Positions 1 through 10,631 of a stretch of 64,000 nucleotides of DNA are shown one piece after another. Source of the stretch: Paramecium tetraurelia (taxonomy: Eukaryota; Ciliophora; Oligohymenophorea; Peniculida; Parameciidae). The stretch spans positions 248,001 to 312,000 of the forward strand of contig NW_001799636.1 of NCBI RefSeq assembly GCF_000165425.1. The letters are read 5' to 3'. Every line of letters begins with the position of its first letter. The first letter of the stretch is position 1. The notes under the pieces are model-generated. The model worked only from the letters and a program-made list of their open reading frames with translations. It was not told the origin of the DNA and did no database searches. The translations under genes were made by a program, and so were the position numbers.

Positions 1-1
1 G

Positions 2-232
2 ATTTGGAAAGATTTCATTCATTGGATATTAAGTCTTTTAGTCATGGTTGGATATGGACTGACAATTTTTTATGGGTTTTGGGAAATTTTCTTTTGTGGT
101 AAAGGTGTATGCACTCATGAACCATCAAAGAAAAAAGTTCTTGATAACATTGTCTAACGCAAAGATGATAACATTGTCTAAACAAAAGATGAAACAGTAA
201 TTTATGTACTTTAATTATAAAGTGAACCATGA
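2..232 (+). CDS. C-terminal end of a membrane protein (5' partial)
   Basis: The reading frame is open from the window edge and ends at TGA 230-232, leaving 76 visible residues. A hydrophobic segment of about 20 residues (around residues 8-28) is followed by a Cys-rich turn (FFCGKGVC) and a charged tail, as in the last membrane helix and cytoplasmic tail of a multi-pass protein. The tail holds two copies of an eight-residue unit, DNIVQRKD and DNIVQTKD, from a 24-bp tandem duplication at about 143-190. TAA and TAG occur as Gln codons. The family cannot be named from this fragment. Confidence 0.6.
143..190 (+). repeat. 24-bp tandem duplication inside the coding tail
   Basis: The motif gataacattgtctaa recurs with a period of 24 bp, which keeps the frame and duplicates eight residues (DNIVQ plus RKD or TKD). 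The two copies differ at few bases, so the duplication looks recent. Confidence 0.7.
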
Positions 233-838
233 ATATATTCAATTTAATAGTATAGATTACGTATTTAAAATTATTTAAACTTCTTCTTAATTAATCCTTG
301 ATTCAAAAAATTAATTGTTTTATTACTTCCAAAGAAAGCTAAGTCAAAATAAGCATAAAGCTATAACCCTTGCAATCATCTCCCTCTGTATTTTTGAAGC
401 TAAATATTTAAATTAAAATAATACTTCAACTATTACAATCTACTCTTTGAATTTCAATTTTCTTTCCAAATTTAAATATAGCTTACGTATTAAAAAATGT
501 ATTCTCACTCATATTTATTATTTGATATATCCTCTTATTAAACTTGAGAGTCATAAACTAACTGTATCTATTTGTAATTTTAATTGTAGAGTTCCAAATA
601 AATAAATCAATATGATATTTTTTTAAATAATAAGTATTATAAAAAAAGAAAGTTTGAATTTTATAAAAAAATTGCTCTAATTTTTAAAATATATGATGAG
701 AATGTGCTAGTAGAATCATTGAGCAATTAAATAAAGATAAAACATTATTTATAATATCATCTAAAGATATTAATTTTGGATTTAAGGAAAAGATTATAAA
801 AATCAAAAAGCTTGAAAAATATAATAAAATGGGGATTC
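233..838. other. AT-rich stretch without a supported gene
   Basis: I see no frame with convincing protein-like composition here. The right half continues the frame of the neighbouring decayed gene for short runs between TGA codons, so it probably holds its eroded 3' part. Confidence 0.5.
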
Positions 839-1510
839 TCATCTTATCTTTATTGATTTAATAATTTTTATGATTTCTATGTTTTGATAATTTTGGACTT
901 GAAAGATTTTAATTATTATTTACACTTCCATTTCTTATAAAAAAATTGTTGTATTAAACTTGATTTTTTTGTTAGATTTTGAGAATGTGACAAAAATTAA
1001 TTAGTATTCCTCCATTGTAGTTCTCAAAGACTATCTCCAAATCTCAGCATGACCTGTGCATTAATTAAGTTAGGAAGGATAAATAAGTAGGTATTTTTTG
1101 ACCAAATCCAAATCTATTAAGGTATGAAAACTTTTTGTTTTCTTATATCTGAAAGATCCATTTTTGATTCACTATATAAGACCTATTATATTTTATAATT
1201 TCTATGTTTTTCTAGAAAATTCATAATTTTAGATGATAATAGACTTGTTTATCCCCAAGGAAATTAAGTGTTTATTGCATAGATCTATTAAGAATGGATC
1301 GTTTAAAATCTTGGTTTTTGTTAGATTTTATTGGGAATTGTAAGACTTAACACTTCATCATCAATTTAACCCTGATTATAAAAAGATTTTGATAGAGATT
1401 GACATTCATTTAAACATAGCACTTGTGACAATCAAATTGATTTGATTTTATGCATAATAGAGTTCTAATACATCTTAAAGAATTAATTAAGAATCTACTT
1501 AATTGTTCAT
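839..1510 (-). pseudogene. Decayed protein-coding gene, family unknown
   Basis: Read on the minus strand from an ATG at 1510, one frame has protein-like composition but is interrupted several times by TGA, including a run of three. The best-preserved block is about 108 codons (roughly 1165 down to 839) with segments such as SFHTLIDLDLVKKYL, GHAEIWRQSLRTT and MEEYQLIFVTFSKSN. Frame-consistent blocks separated by stops, with no introns that would remove them, indicate a host gene losing its coding capacity. I do not recognise the family. A functional paralogue elsewhere in the genome would be expected if this is a duplicate from a genome duplication. Confidence 0.5.
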
Positions 1511-1778
1511 GAGAACAAACGATTTCAGTTCTTTAATTTTAATTTGAACCCTATATAAAATAGTTAAAAAATAAACTTATTGGTAAGACTATGATTACTA
1601 AAAATGTGGAATTCATATTTTAAGAATCCTTCTTATATTTTATCATGTGATAAAGAGTATTGGGATAGGTTCTAGAGTGTAAAGATTTGAGGCAAGTTTT
1701 TTAGCGACTGCTTTTGATCTTGATACGATAGTTTAAATTGAGAATAATATTTAATTTGTAAAATATTCAAATTTTGGG

Positions 1779-3357
1779 ATGAATAAAATTTATAGTCAAT
1801 ATAATCTTGAGAGACTACGATTAAAATAATCTGACAAGGATTCATTGAAATTAGAAAGTAATTTAGACATAGTATTTTAAAGGAAGTGATGTGAAAAGGG
1901 GAACTGGAAAGAATGCAATTAGAAAGATCTTTGGAATAGATGAAGGTAGTAAACATGAATATGACATTTATGAGAAGTAATAACTAGATGCATTTAAGAA
2001 AGAGATTGAAGAAGAGAGGGATCTACTCACAGATGAAATAATATTGAGATTCTTATATGCTAATCATTTTGATTTCCCTTAAGCAATTAAAGTAAGTATA
2101 TATACACTTATACATAGCATATGCGAAATCATCAATAATGGCTTTCAGACCCAAACAATTTCAAGTGGTCTCTCAACACTGAGGAAATGATAGTATTTTC
2201 TATTTAATGACTCACTAGAAATAAGGGGCAATATACGTCAGTGGTCGAGGACAAGGATTCAAGCCAATAATAGTGATAAATGCGGATAAGTTTGACATCA
2301 CCATCTATCCAATAGATGACATATTGAGAGCAATTTCAATTGTACTCATGGTTGTTAAAGATTACATGTTAGTGCCTGGGAAGGTGGAGAGTTGGTTTGT
2401 GATTGTTGAAGCCAAGAACACAACTGCATTTTCTGTTCCATTCACTGTATTCCTCCATCTCAAATATGATAGCATTTGAACCAGATTTTCGAAATGTTAA
2501 AGCTAAATTTTCCTTGCTATTTGGAACGAATGTTCATCTTACAACCATAGACATCTATACAGATTACTTGGTAGATTGTTGAATAATTTATTCCTTACAA
2601 TTCGAGACACAAGATTGAATTCGTAACGAATGATTTTTCATTGATGTTCAATTATATCAAACCCAAATAATTGGAATAAAGACATGGAGGCAGAGCACCA
2701 AATGTATATGATTATTGGCCACCTCATGTGGATGACTTTAGTGAAGTTGAGTATTTGATAAAGGAGTAACAAGAAACCAAAAAAATCTAGGAGCAAATCA
2801 ATTAACTCCAAAAAGTAATGCCTTTTTCTTCTTCAATTGATGTGCAAATCTCAAGTCTCTTAAGGAAACAATACAAACCTAAGAATAAGATTTACTAAGA
2901 AGAGACCCATCTAGAAACAACGAATTATTATATGAATAAATCCAATTCCAAAACTGTGTTTTTGAATGCACCCAAAGTCTAGTAGGTTGTTTCAACACAG
3001 CAACGGATTCAGGATCAATACGAAGCACAATAAAAATAAAGGCCTTAAGAGGTCAATGCATCTTTTGAATAACAATTCAATACTAATTACTAGGCCTATC
3101 CATCCCAAACTCAATTCAATCCAAATACTCAATTAAACCAACAAAATTATAGATAACCAGTTTTTCAATCGAGATTTGTTGGATCCAAGACCAAATTAAA
3201 TGAAACCTAGAATTCGTAAATGCTTGGATCCCAAAATTCCAATTTCTAATCCAGATTTGTAGGCCTTAAAACTTAACATCTCTTAATCAAACAAGATGTT
3301 AGTATAATAGCCAACAGAGAGGATCTTATATCACCTTAACATTCATAAATAATGTGA
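1779..3357 (+). CDS. SEC14/CRAL-TRIO domain protein
   Basis: Five exons and four introns (1858-1882, 2092-2117, 2193-2218, 2447-2472; 25, 26, 26 and 26 nt) give 491 residues ending at TGA 3355-3357. Residues about 45-100 form the N-terminal helical part (RFLYANHFDFPQAI), and residues about 120-265 the CRAL-TRIO lipid pocket: GAIYVSGR, KPIIVINADKF, VKDYMLVPGKVESWFVIVE, then LERMFILQP and the closing QLEQRHGG. This family binds and exchanges phosphoinositides or other lipids between membranes. The last 200 residues are Gln/Asn-rich and contain a twice-used motif, SRFVGSKT and SRFVGLKT. The ATG at 1779 is the best start, but the same frame stays open upstream, so a longer N terminus is possible. 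Confidence 0.85.
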
Positions 3358-3386
3358 TTAAATAATAAATAATGTGATTAAATAAT
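3347..3386 (+). repeat. 20-bp direct repeat across the stop codon
   Basis: The unit aaataatgtgattaaataat occurs twice in tandem with a 20-bp period. The first copy contains the TGA of the upstream lipid-transfer gene; the second lies just before the start of the DnaJ relic. Confidence 0.75.
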
Positions 3387-3391
3387 TAGCA

Positions 3392-4547
3392 ATGATTAAA
3401 AAGTTATTTTATACATTTTCAACTATTTCTAATCCTTATAAAGTTTTAGGTATAAATAAGGGTGCTTCACAACAAGAATTTAAATAAGCATATTATAATT
3501 AGGCTTAGCACTGTCCTCCTGATAATAACTCACAGAAGGATGCTGCTATAATGTTCACTCAGGTGAATAATGCTTACGAGATTCGATAGGATGATGTAAT
3601 AATGTTTCTAAATAAAAGAAAAATATATGATACTTGTGATAATAGTAATGATTAAGATTTTAAAGATGAGTTGAGAGGCAATTCTAATTGTTATTAATAA
3701 AAAGCAAGGAGGAAATAATCCAAGGGTAAATATTATTCAAAATTTCATTTAGCAGAATACAAGTCAATATTCAATGAGTTCGATCAATTCCTCCATTAGA
3801 AGCATGGTATAAAGAGAGCATATTATGAAAAGAAAAAAATAGATGATATACAATTAGAATTTAAATTGAGTTTCCCAGATACTGTTTTTGGGGGAAAGCA
3901 TAAACTATAATAAAGAGTATAGAAATCATGTGAAACTTATAATAGATGTGTATCAGGATAATCAGCTTGAAAATGTTTTTCTTGTGGTGGATTAGGATTG
4001 TTGTTCAGATAGAGGTAGTTCGATGGAAATAAAGTGTACTAAGAGTGATGGATGGGGTAAGGTAGTCAGAGACCCTTGTAAAATATGCGAGGGGAGTGGA
4101 ATAGTTGAAAAAGAATTCGATATTGAAATAGAATTAGCAAAGGGAATGAAAAATGGAACCATAATCAGATAGTCAAGTTATGGTCATGCAGTATTTAATT
4201 TAGTTGATAGTAGAGTAGAATGAATGCTCAGGAGAACCAGAAGATTTGTTGATTGAGGTGGAAGTTCAAGAGGATGATAATTGAGGAGAGATAGTAATAA
4301 TATCATAAGTGATTTAGAGTTGAGTGTGAGCAAGATAGTTTGAGGAGGTAAGAGGCAGATTCAAACTATTTTGGGAGCTTTAGAGGTTGGGACATTGATT
4401 GATAAAGTAGGTTTCGATTCCAAGGGCATAATTGCCTAGGACCAAGTTGTAAATCTCACTGTATGGAATTCAAAATGGGGAATAGCAATGGAAGAAGAGA
4501 GACCATATAGTGATTTTAAACTTGGAGATTCCATAACAGGTGAATGA
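3392..4547 (+). pseudogene. Pseudogene of an organellar-type DnaJ (Hsp40) cochaperone
   Basis: An ATG at 3392 opens a recognisable DnaJ: a hydrophobic N terminus, a J-domain start (NPYKVLGINKGASQQEFK), then a degenerate HPD loop reading HCPPDNN, and a zinc-finger region (CETYNRC, KCFSCGGLG, PCKICEGSG). The first in-frame TGA comes at 3968-3970, inside the zinc region, between two Cys pairs. Later parts (GMKNGTIIRQSSYG and QTILGALEVGTLIDKVGF, the substrate-binding fold) lie in other frames with further TGA codons and shifts. DnaJ stimulates Hsp70 ATPase; both the HPD loop and the frame are lost here, so it should not function. This is a host gene relic, probably a decayed duplicate. Confidence 0.8.
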
Positions 4548-4629
4548 GAGAAGCAAACAATTATATTATGAACTTTTAAAGCAATTATGATTGGGAAATC
4601 CGTTTTTGTTTTGTGTTATTAATAATATA

Positions 4630-6306
4630 ATGAAGTGGACACTGATTATAGTGGCTCTTTGCATGTATTCGTTGCATGCAAATTCAGATCTTGATACTGT
4701 CAAACAACTGTTGACAGATTTGAAAACTAATGTGTAATTAGACATCGAGGCTTTGGATGCAGCTTGGGAATTGCATAAGAAAAATAAGCAATCGATTATA
4801 GATGCCTTAGGTTTCTCAGCATCAGAGCAAAGAAGTGAATGCGCAAAGAAAGATGAAGATGTTTAAAGCAAATAGAGGGATATCAAAATAACTAATGATT
4901 TCGTAGCTTGGATGTAAAAAAGATAAGGATTGAATTCTCAAAGATTAGGTGTTTTGGAAGTTAATAGGTACATACATCATCTATCATTAGATGTTAAGCA
5001 AGCAACAATTACGTACATGATATCAAGAATTACAAAATTGCATTAGCTTTAGTCAAATTCTTGAGAGAATAATTGGACAAACTTGATTCTAATGCTACAC
5101 CTGCCCAAAAACAAGAATTTTTATAAAAAGTACACAAATTCGTGTAGATCTATCAAACAGGCAAGCTCTTAACTATGGTTGAACAAATTTAAATGAATGA
5201 GGATGGTTCCTACGTATTACCAAGCATCGAAGGCGACGAATAAGATCTTACTGAATCAGCACTTACTCAAACAAGAGGAAAGAGAAATGCCAATAAAGTG
5301 CTCCTTCAATAATAATAGACTACTGTCATATCATCAAGTGATGGTGATGATAAGGCTGATAGTGCAGTTGTCCTTATTCCTAGTCAATGTGATGATTCTA
5401 TTAACACTGTTATTGTTGTCTAAAATGATGATGGCACAGGTGGTGATGATGATTTACACATTAAATTCACCAATGGAGGAGGTTCAGGAACATAAGGAGG
5501 ACCTTCAAAACCCAAGCCATAGCCAAAACCATAACCAAAGCCAGAACCAAAGCCAGAACCAAAATAAGAGGAAGACGACACAGAAGAAGAGGCTGAAGGA
5601 GAAGAAGATTCTGGAGAAGACAATGGATAACATACAGATGAACCTGCAGGAGAAGAAGAATCTAATGATGATAGTAAAACAGATGAACAACCCGTCAGTC
5701 CAACCGGAGAAGAAGAATCACATGATGATGGAAATGACAATGGAGATAACAATGGTGATAATAATGGAGATAACAGTAATGGTGGAGATTCAAAATAAGA
5801 TAATAAAGATAATGGCGGTTAAAAATAAACACAAGAAGAAGAAGAAGATTTAAGCGTATAAATATCTTTTAATTCATTTCTAGGATATCAGAAAAGTATT
5901 GGATGCAATTGAAAAACATTCCAAAAAATCACTAGATTTGGAATAAGAAGATGAAGTTAGAAGTTCTATGATCTACATTGACTTTAAATTACATATTGAA
6001 TTGGAAAATCAACACTTTGATAAGCAAATTGCTGGAGAAAAAGAAAACCTTGTACTAATTTTATATAATTCTAGATCAAACTCACAAATCAATTGACCAG
6101 CAGAGTTGGTATTGCCAGACAATGCAATGCAAGACTCAAGCAAATCGATATAGCTTATTAAGTTAGCTCAGATGTAATTATCGAATACTTATTCTTAGGA
6201 TTACAATGATTCATATTAACATTACTTGGAACTTAGAAAACAAAAGGAGGAAGAGCTAGCAACCTTTGATGACATATATAGAATTTATACCTCTTAGGTT
6301 GTTTGA
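4630..6306 (+). CDS. Secreted tripartite protein, candidate granule (trichocyst-type) cargo
   Basis: Four introns (23, 28, 23 and 25 nt) give 525 residues. It starts with a signal peptide (MKWTLIIVALCMYSLHA). An alpha-helical N-terminal region with a Cys (RSECAKKDEDVQSKQ) and a C-terminal helical region with one Cys (VGIARQCNARLKQ) flank a low-complexity linker. The linker carries alternating Pro-Lys-Pro-Gln/Glu repeats at about 5507-5570 and then acidic Gly/Asn/Asp-rich stretches. Helical, secreted and acidic proteins with this Cys pattern resemble ciliate secretory-granule matrix proteins, but I see no diagnostic signature, so the assignment is tentative. It converges on a broken minus-strand gene whose end is 15 bp away. 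Confidence 0.7.
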
Positions 6307-6321
6307 ATTTTACACCATAAA

Positions 6322-6829
6322 TCATAAAATTATTGAATTTTATAATTATAAATACTAATCCTTCCCTTGCGGACTTCTGATGATTGAATTATTAGACATT
6401 GAATTTCCATTATCTATAGTAATTATAGTTTATTTTCTCAGTCTTTTTTAAACAAAATTTATTAGATTAATTTCTGACTTAAATATCTTGACACATTGGT
6501 TAAATTTTATACTTTTTCGTAAATCAAAATTAGTTCTATAGAAATACACCCAAAGAATACTCTATCATATTATAACCTGCGATAGGAGCGAAATAGATTT
6601 TAGTATTATAAACAGCTTCGTCCATATTGATTTACAATAATAATTTTATAATGTCAATAACTGTTTCGACCTGCCAATAGATTTGTTAATCCCCTTTGAA
6701 CCTTAGTCCTTCAAAGAATTTGTGGACTTTCTCCAAATCAGAGAGATTTGGCAAATTAGCCAATCCCACATTGTAATTAATTGTGATGTCAATTTTAGTT
6801 GCTAATAAGCATTTTACAATCTTCCCGCA
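6322..6829 (-). pseudogene. Short gene with a truncated 5' end and a frame change
   Basis: On the minus strand a frame from about 6829 runs without TGA to 6524 with clear protein character (GLANLPNLSDLEKVHKFFEG, FAPIAGYNMIEYSLG). A second frame continues to TGA at 6322 (GNSMSNNSIIRSPQGKD). The two meet near 6527 but differ by one base, and no GT...AG intron fits, so a one-base indel in a T-run is implied. No ATG is found before the start of the divergent SHIPPO gene at 6830. It is probably a truncated, decaying gene; a sequencing indel plus an unseen first exon is the alternative. The family is unknown. Confidence 0.45.
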
Positions 6830-7632
6830 ATGATAGAAAAAAGATCAGCAGGAATTGGCAAAGGCAGCAAGTATTAAATAATACTAAATCACAGGATTGA
6901 TTTCACCAAAGTGGTTGTTCCAAGTCCCTCTCCTTAGCAATATGATTTGGGCAGTGATGTTTAAAATAATCTGAAAAAGAACAAGGGATATAAATTTGGT
7001 GTGAGTAGAGATAAAATGGCCAGCACAGGCATTCTTGGTACCCTAAATCTCAAGACTCCAGGTTAAAACTCATCAATTAAACCTAATAGCACCTGGAACT
7101 TACGACTTGGGAAACACATTGAGTGATATTAGATACACTATGAGACCTAAACCATAAAAAAGCTCATTAATCTCTAATGCCAAAGTCCCAGGACCAGGAT
7201 AATATGAATCATTACCAGCTATCAATGAAAAGGGGAGATATCCAATCTCAAAATATAACAATTCGTGTGCTACTTTATTCAATCCAAAATCATCAAAAAG
7301 ATTTACCACTGATTATTGTAAGAATGAGTCCCTCTCTTATGTTATTAGCTACTAAAGTACCAGGTCCAGGATAATATGGACTTGACAAGACAGGAATCCA
7401 ATAAGTATAATAGTTCAACTATTAAATAGGATGGCAGATATTTTGTATCCAAATTCCACGACTCGAATGTGAGAAGCTTTCCTAAAGAAGCCAGGAGAAC
7501 AGGATCTAATGAAAAAAGTAAATAATTGGATTATAATCAGATTAAACACCTGCTCCTGGCAATTATAGATTGCCATCTGAATTTGGCTATTACGAGGCTA
7601 GCAAAAGCGTTGGACACACTGAACCCAAATGA
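6830..7632 (+). CDS. SHIPPO/ODF3-type Pro-Gly-Pro repeat protein
   Basis: Four to five introns (24, 28, 31, 25 and 23 nt; the first is a multiple of three and ambiguous) give about 223 residues. The STPGR signature recurs: PGTYDL, KVPGPGQYESLP, KVPGPGQYGLDK and APGNYRLPSEFGYYE, spaced by basic, aromatic stretches. Proteins of this family lie along or inside ciliary and flagellar microtubules, as outer-dense-fibre or microtubule inner proteins. A second member lies at 43904-44732. The 3' splice site of the first putative intron is CAG, less usual than TAG. The start overlaps the 5' end of the broken minus-strand gene. Confidence 0.8.
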
Positions 7633-7809
7633 ACAATAATATTATTACAATTAACAATCAATATAGATTTCCGACAATCTCCTTCTAGAAGGAATAAAAA
7701 TGAGTTATCTTCGAAATACTGTTAATTTCAATATTAAGTTTTGATCCAAATCTAATCCTAATGATTAAATCGAGAATGCATTAATATTATATAAATATTT
7801 AATTTATAA

Positions 7810-8345
7810 ATGGATCAAATACCTTAAGAAGAGGTCGATGAAGAGCAATAATTGGAAAATGAGATCAAAAATATCTCAGCTCTCTCTATTTAATTAGTTT
7901 GGAAGAAGTACAAAACTCTTAAGGCCATACGACAAACAGTAAAATCTAAAAGAGAGCCTGTGGTTGCATATTACTCTTCCATAGCCACAAATTAAAAGAT
8001 CAGAAGCGACCAAATGCAACTCTTTCACATGTTGAAAGTCAAGAACATCAAATTCTATAAATTCGATCTGGTCGATAATAAAATGGCCCAAGGGTGGGTC
8101 AAGGATATTTTGAATCGTTATCAGTTGCCATTCGTCACCATCAATAATATCTTTGTTGGAGGGTATGATGAATTCTAGATCTTGTATGAATTGGAACTCT
8201 TGCCTCGCATAATCAAGAAAGGTAATAGAAAACAGGCTATATTTTAATAGATTATGAACGGGAATGCATATTGTGTGATGAACCAAAAGAAGGAGATGAG
8301 TGCCCGAATTGTAAAAAGCCTTTTGATTTCTTCAGGAAAGACTGA
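7810..8345 (+). CDS. Glutaredoxin-like thioredoxin-fold protein with C-terminal zinc ribbon
   Basis: One 29-nt intron (8222-8250) gives 168 residues. After a charged helix (residues 10-45) comes a thioredoxin-fold block: PVVAYYSSIATNQKIRSDQ, then YKFDLVDNK, a conserved cis-Pro turn in YQLPFVTINN, and FVGGYDEFQILYELELL. The usual CPYC redox pair is absent (SSIA in its place), so it resembles the SH3BGR/PICOT-like group more than an active dithiol glutaredoxin. A C-terminal CILC...CPNC quartet (residues about 145-160) probably binds zinc. The function is unknown. The fold call rests on motif order. Confidence 0.7.
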
Positions 8346-8362
8346 GTTATATAATATAAATA

Positions 8363-10028
8363 ATGAATTTCAGTCTCCCGGATGCTCTCAATTTAATAAA
8401 GGAGGGCAGAGCCAATGAAGCTGTTGATCAGCTAAACAAATTCATTGAGTGTTTACAACCTTTAAGTCCCTAGACATAACTCTTGGGTCAATAACTTGGC
8501 ATCGATTTAGAATTTTTTAGAATTGTGAAATTCTCTGATTTTTATGATCCTGATCCATAAGTCTAAGCCTTACGCTTCAAATATTATGCTTACAAAATTG
8601 CAAGTATATATTGATTACAAAAATAGAGTGGGGTTATTAAATTATCCAATAGAAGAGGAAGGTTAAAAGAAGACATGATTTAATTGAGAAGTCTGAATAG
8701 TTTGGAATTTAGAATGAGATTGGACGTACTTTTGGAGTGGATAATGAATCGAAATAATATGCTGAGTCAAGAATTCAAATGATGTCTGACAAATTGTAGA
8801 AGAAAAAATAAATTTATCAGAAATAATTATTATTTCAATTGGATGTAGAGAAGAGGAGAACTGATTATAAATTATAACAAGATGATAAAATAGAGAAAGT
8901 TAGAAAAGCCTTAAAAACAGATTATGATAATAAAATTTAACCTGTAAAGGAACATTTGGAGATCGTAAATGAGAAATTAAAGAGTAATCACAAAATGAAA
9001 AAGAAGTAAGAAGATGATTTGATTAACAAAAGAACTGAATTACTAAAAAATGCTTCATTGATGTATTTAATTAATGTTATCAAAGAGATGAGAAAATACA
9101 TAAACTCGAAGAGATGAGAAGAAATCAAATAGAACACATGAAAAATGCAAGATAAATGAAAAAGCAAAGACAACACTCCTTCCAAGAAAAATAAAATTAA
9201 AAATATGAAGAATATCTTGAAAAAATGAAACTGAAATTAGAATAAAGACGTATAGATATCTAATATTCAATTTAATAGGCATTGTTGACGTCCATTTTGA
9301 ATCGCATAAAGATTTTGGCAGGAGATAAGTACCAGATGACTTTGAAAAAAATTTAGAAAATGTAATCAATAAATACTCAAAATAATAACCAATAATTAAT
9401 AATTTATTAGCCAAACAAATTGAATAGATACAAACTAAAAAGTCTGTCGATAGTGAAAAATTCAAAAAAGTTAAATAGAATTTACAATAAGATCATCCGC
9501 ATAAAATAGAATCGCGTGATGTTGCTGAGGTTATTGTAAGGAAAGAAAAAAAATTATAAGAAGAGACAATCTTGAGAAAAGAAACTTCTTAATAAAGAGT
9601 TCTTAATTTTCTACAAAATCGTTAATAATTATAGAGATTGCAGTCTTAATAAATCGATAGATACAATGCCTTTTTCTCAAGATAAACTACTCGATTAAAG
9701 AATATGAGAACGACTAATGAGCAAATGAAATCTACTGTCAAGTATGTATATCTATTTGAATACTAGCTTTGCCTTAATGTAAGCAAATAAGATCGAAGAA
9801 CAGACAGCATTAAAAATGTCTAGAGCAATTCAATTAATCAATGATCCAGATTTACAAATGTAATTCAAACCTAATGAAAAACTAACAACTCAGTAAAAAA
9901 TCGCTAAGAAAAAGCAAGAGGAAATGCAATCGCTATTAAAATCATTTGTTACTAGTGAAGTTGATTTGCTAAGATTTTCTAAATCCGTGACAGAAGTTAA
10001 AAATGATGAAAATTAATAATAAAAATGA
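8363..10028 (+). CDS. Long coiled-coil protein
   Basis: Four introns (23, 23, 29 and 25 nt) give 521 residues, mostly charged Lys/Glu/Gln helix with heptad character from about residue 90 to the end. The N-terminal 80 residues are less charged (FSLPDALNLIKEGRANEA...) and may be a small helical domain. Gln is commonly coded by TAA/TAG. Architecture suggests a cytoskeletal or ciliary component, but no named domain is visible. The gene converges on the minus-strand membrane protein, with the stops 14 bp apart. Confidence 0.75.
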
Positions 10029-10042
10029 TATTATGTATATTA

Positions 10043-10590
10043 TCATTGTTCTATTATGATGTACTCTGCCTTTTTAATTTTTTATTTTAAGCAAAATAAA
10101 CAACCACCAATTAATAAGAAAAACGTCAGAATAGGTATGATGATGATGGCTGTCAATTCAGGATTTTTAATTGAAAACCACTAATTTAAATATTGATTTA
10201 CTTTTTTCGTTCTGGACAACAACAGTGTTCAGAATTATCTAAAGTTACATTCAGTGTGCATTGATAAGGAGAAAGATCAGATGTCCCCTTCTTTTCAATA
10301 GTTGAATTTCCAACATCTCTCTCTTAATTAAAAAACTCCTCGTCATCCACAATATCATTACAAGTTAATTTTACCAAAAAGTAATAGGAGTTTGAATCGA
10401 CCTTTGAATTTAAGTCTGGGTTTCCAATTTCAATTTATTTGCACGATTCACTAATTGAAAATTTTTTGCCTTAATTATTTTAAAATTCTCGTCCATTCTT
10501 AGTCAATTAATAGCCAAGTGTTGATATGACTTCTCCTTAGCTGCCTTCAATGTTGACCATAAGAAATAACAAATTTAATATGATTATCAT
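10043..10590 (-). CDS. Small type I membrane protein with Cys-bearing ectodomain
   Basis: A 32-nt intron near the 3' end (GTGG...CAG) gives 171 residues. A signal peptide (MIIILNLLFLMVNIEGS) is followed by a hydrophilic ectodomain with Cys residues near 50, 78, 110 and a HCCC run near 123, then one membrane helix (TIIIIPILTFFLLIGGCLF) and a short basic tail ending in IIIEQ. The helix lies in a different frame from the ectodomain, so the intron is inferred from frame and topology. The family is unknown; a surface or secretory-pathway protein is likely. Confidence 0.65.
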
Positions 10591-10631
10591 TTTAATTTAA
10601 TATATTAATTTTATAAAGCATTAATATTGTT

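Noticed and set aside
5420-5752. Ser-rich minus-strand frame
   Set aside because: It is the complement of the acidic, Pro/Lys repeat linker of the secreted protein at 4630-6306.
10056-10196. Small plus-strand gene of 37 codons with a 27-nt intron
   Set aside because: It lies antisense over the last membrane helix and tail of the type I membrane protein at 10043-10590, whose exon lengths sum correctly; the plus-strand frame is a shadow.
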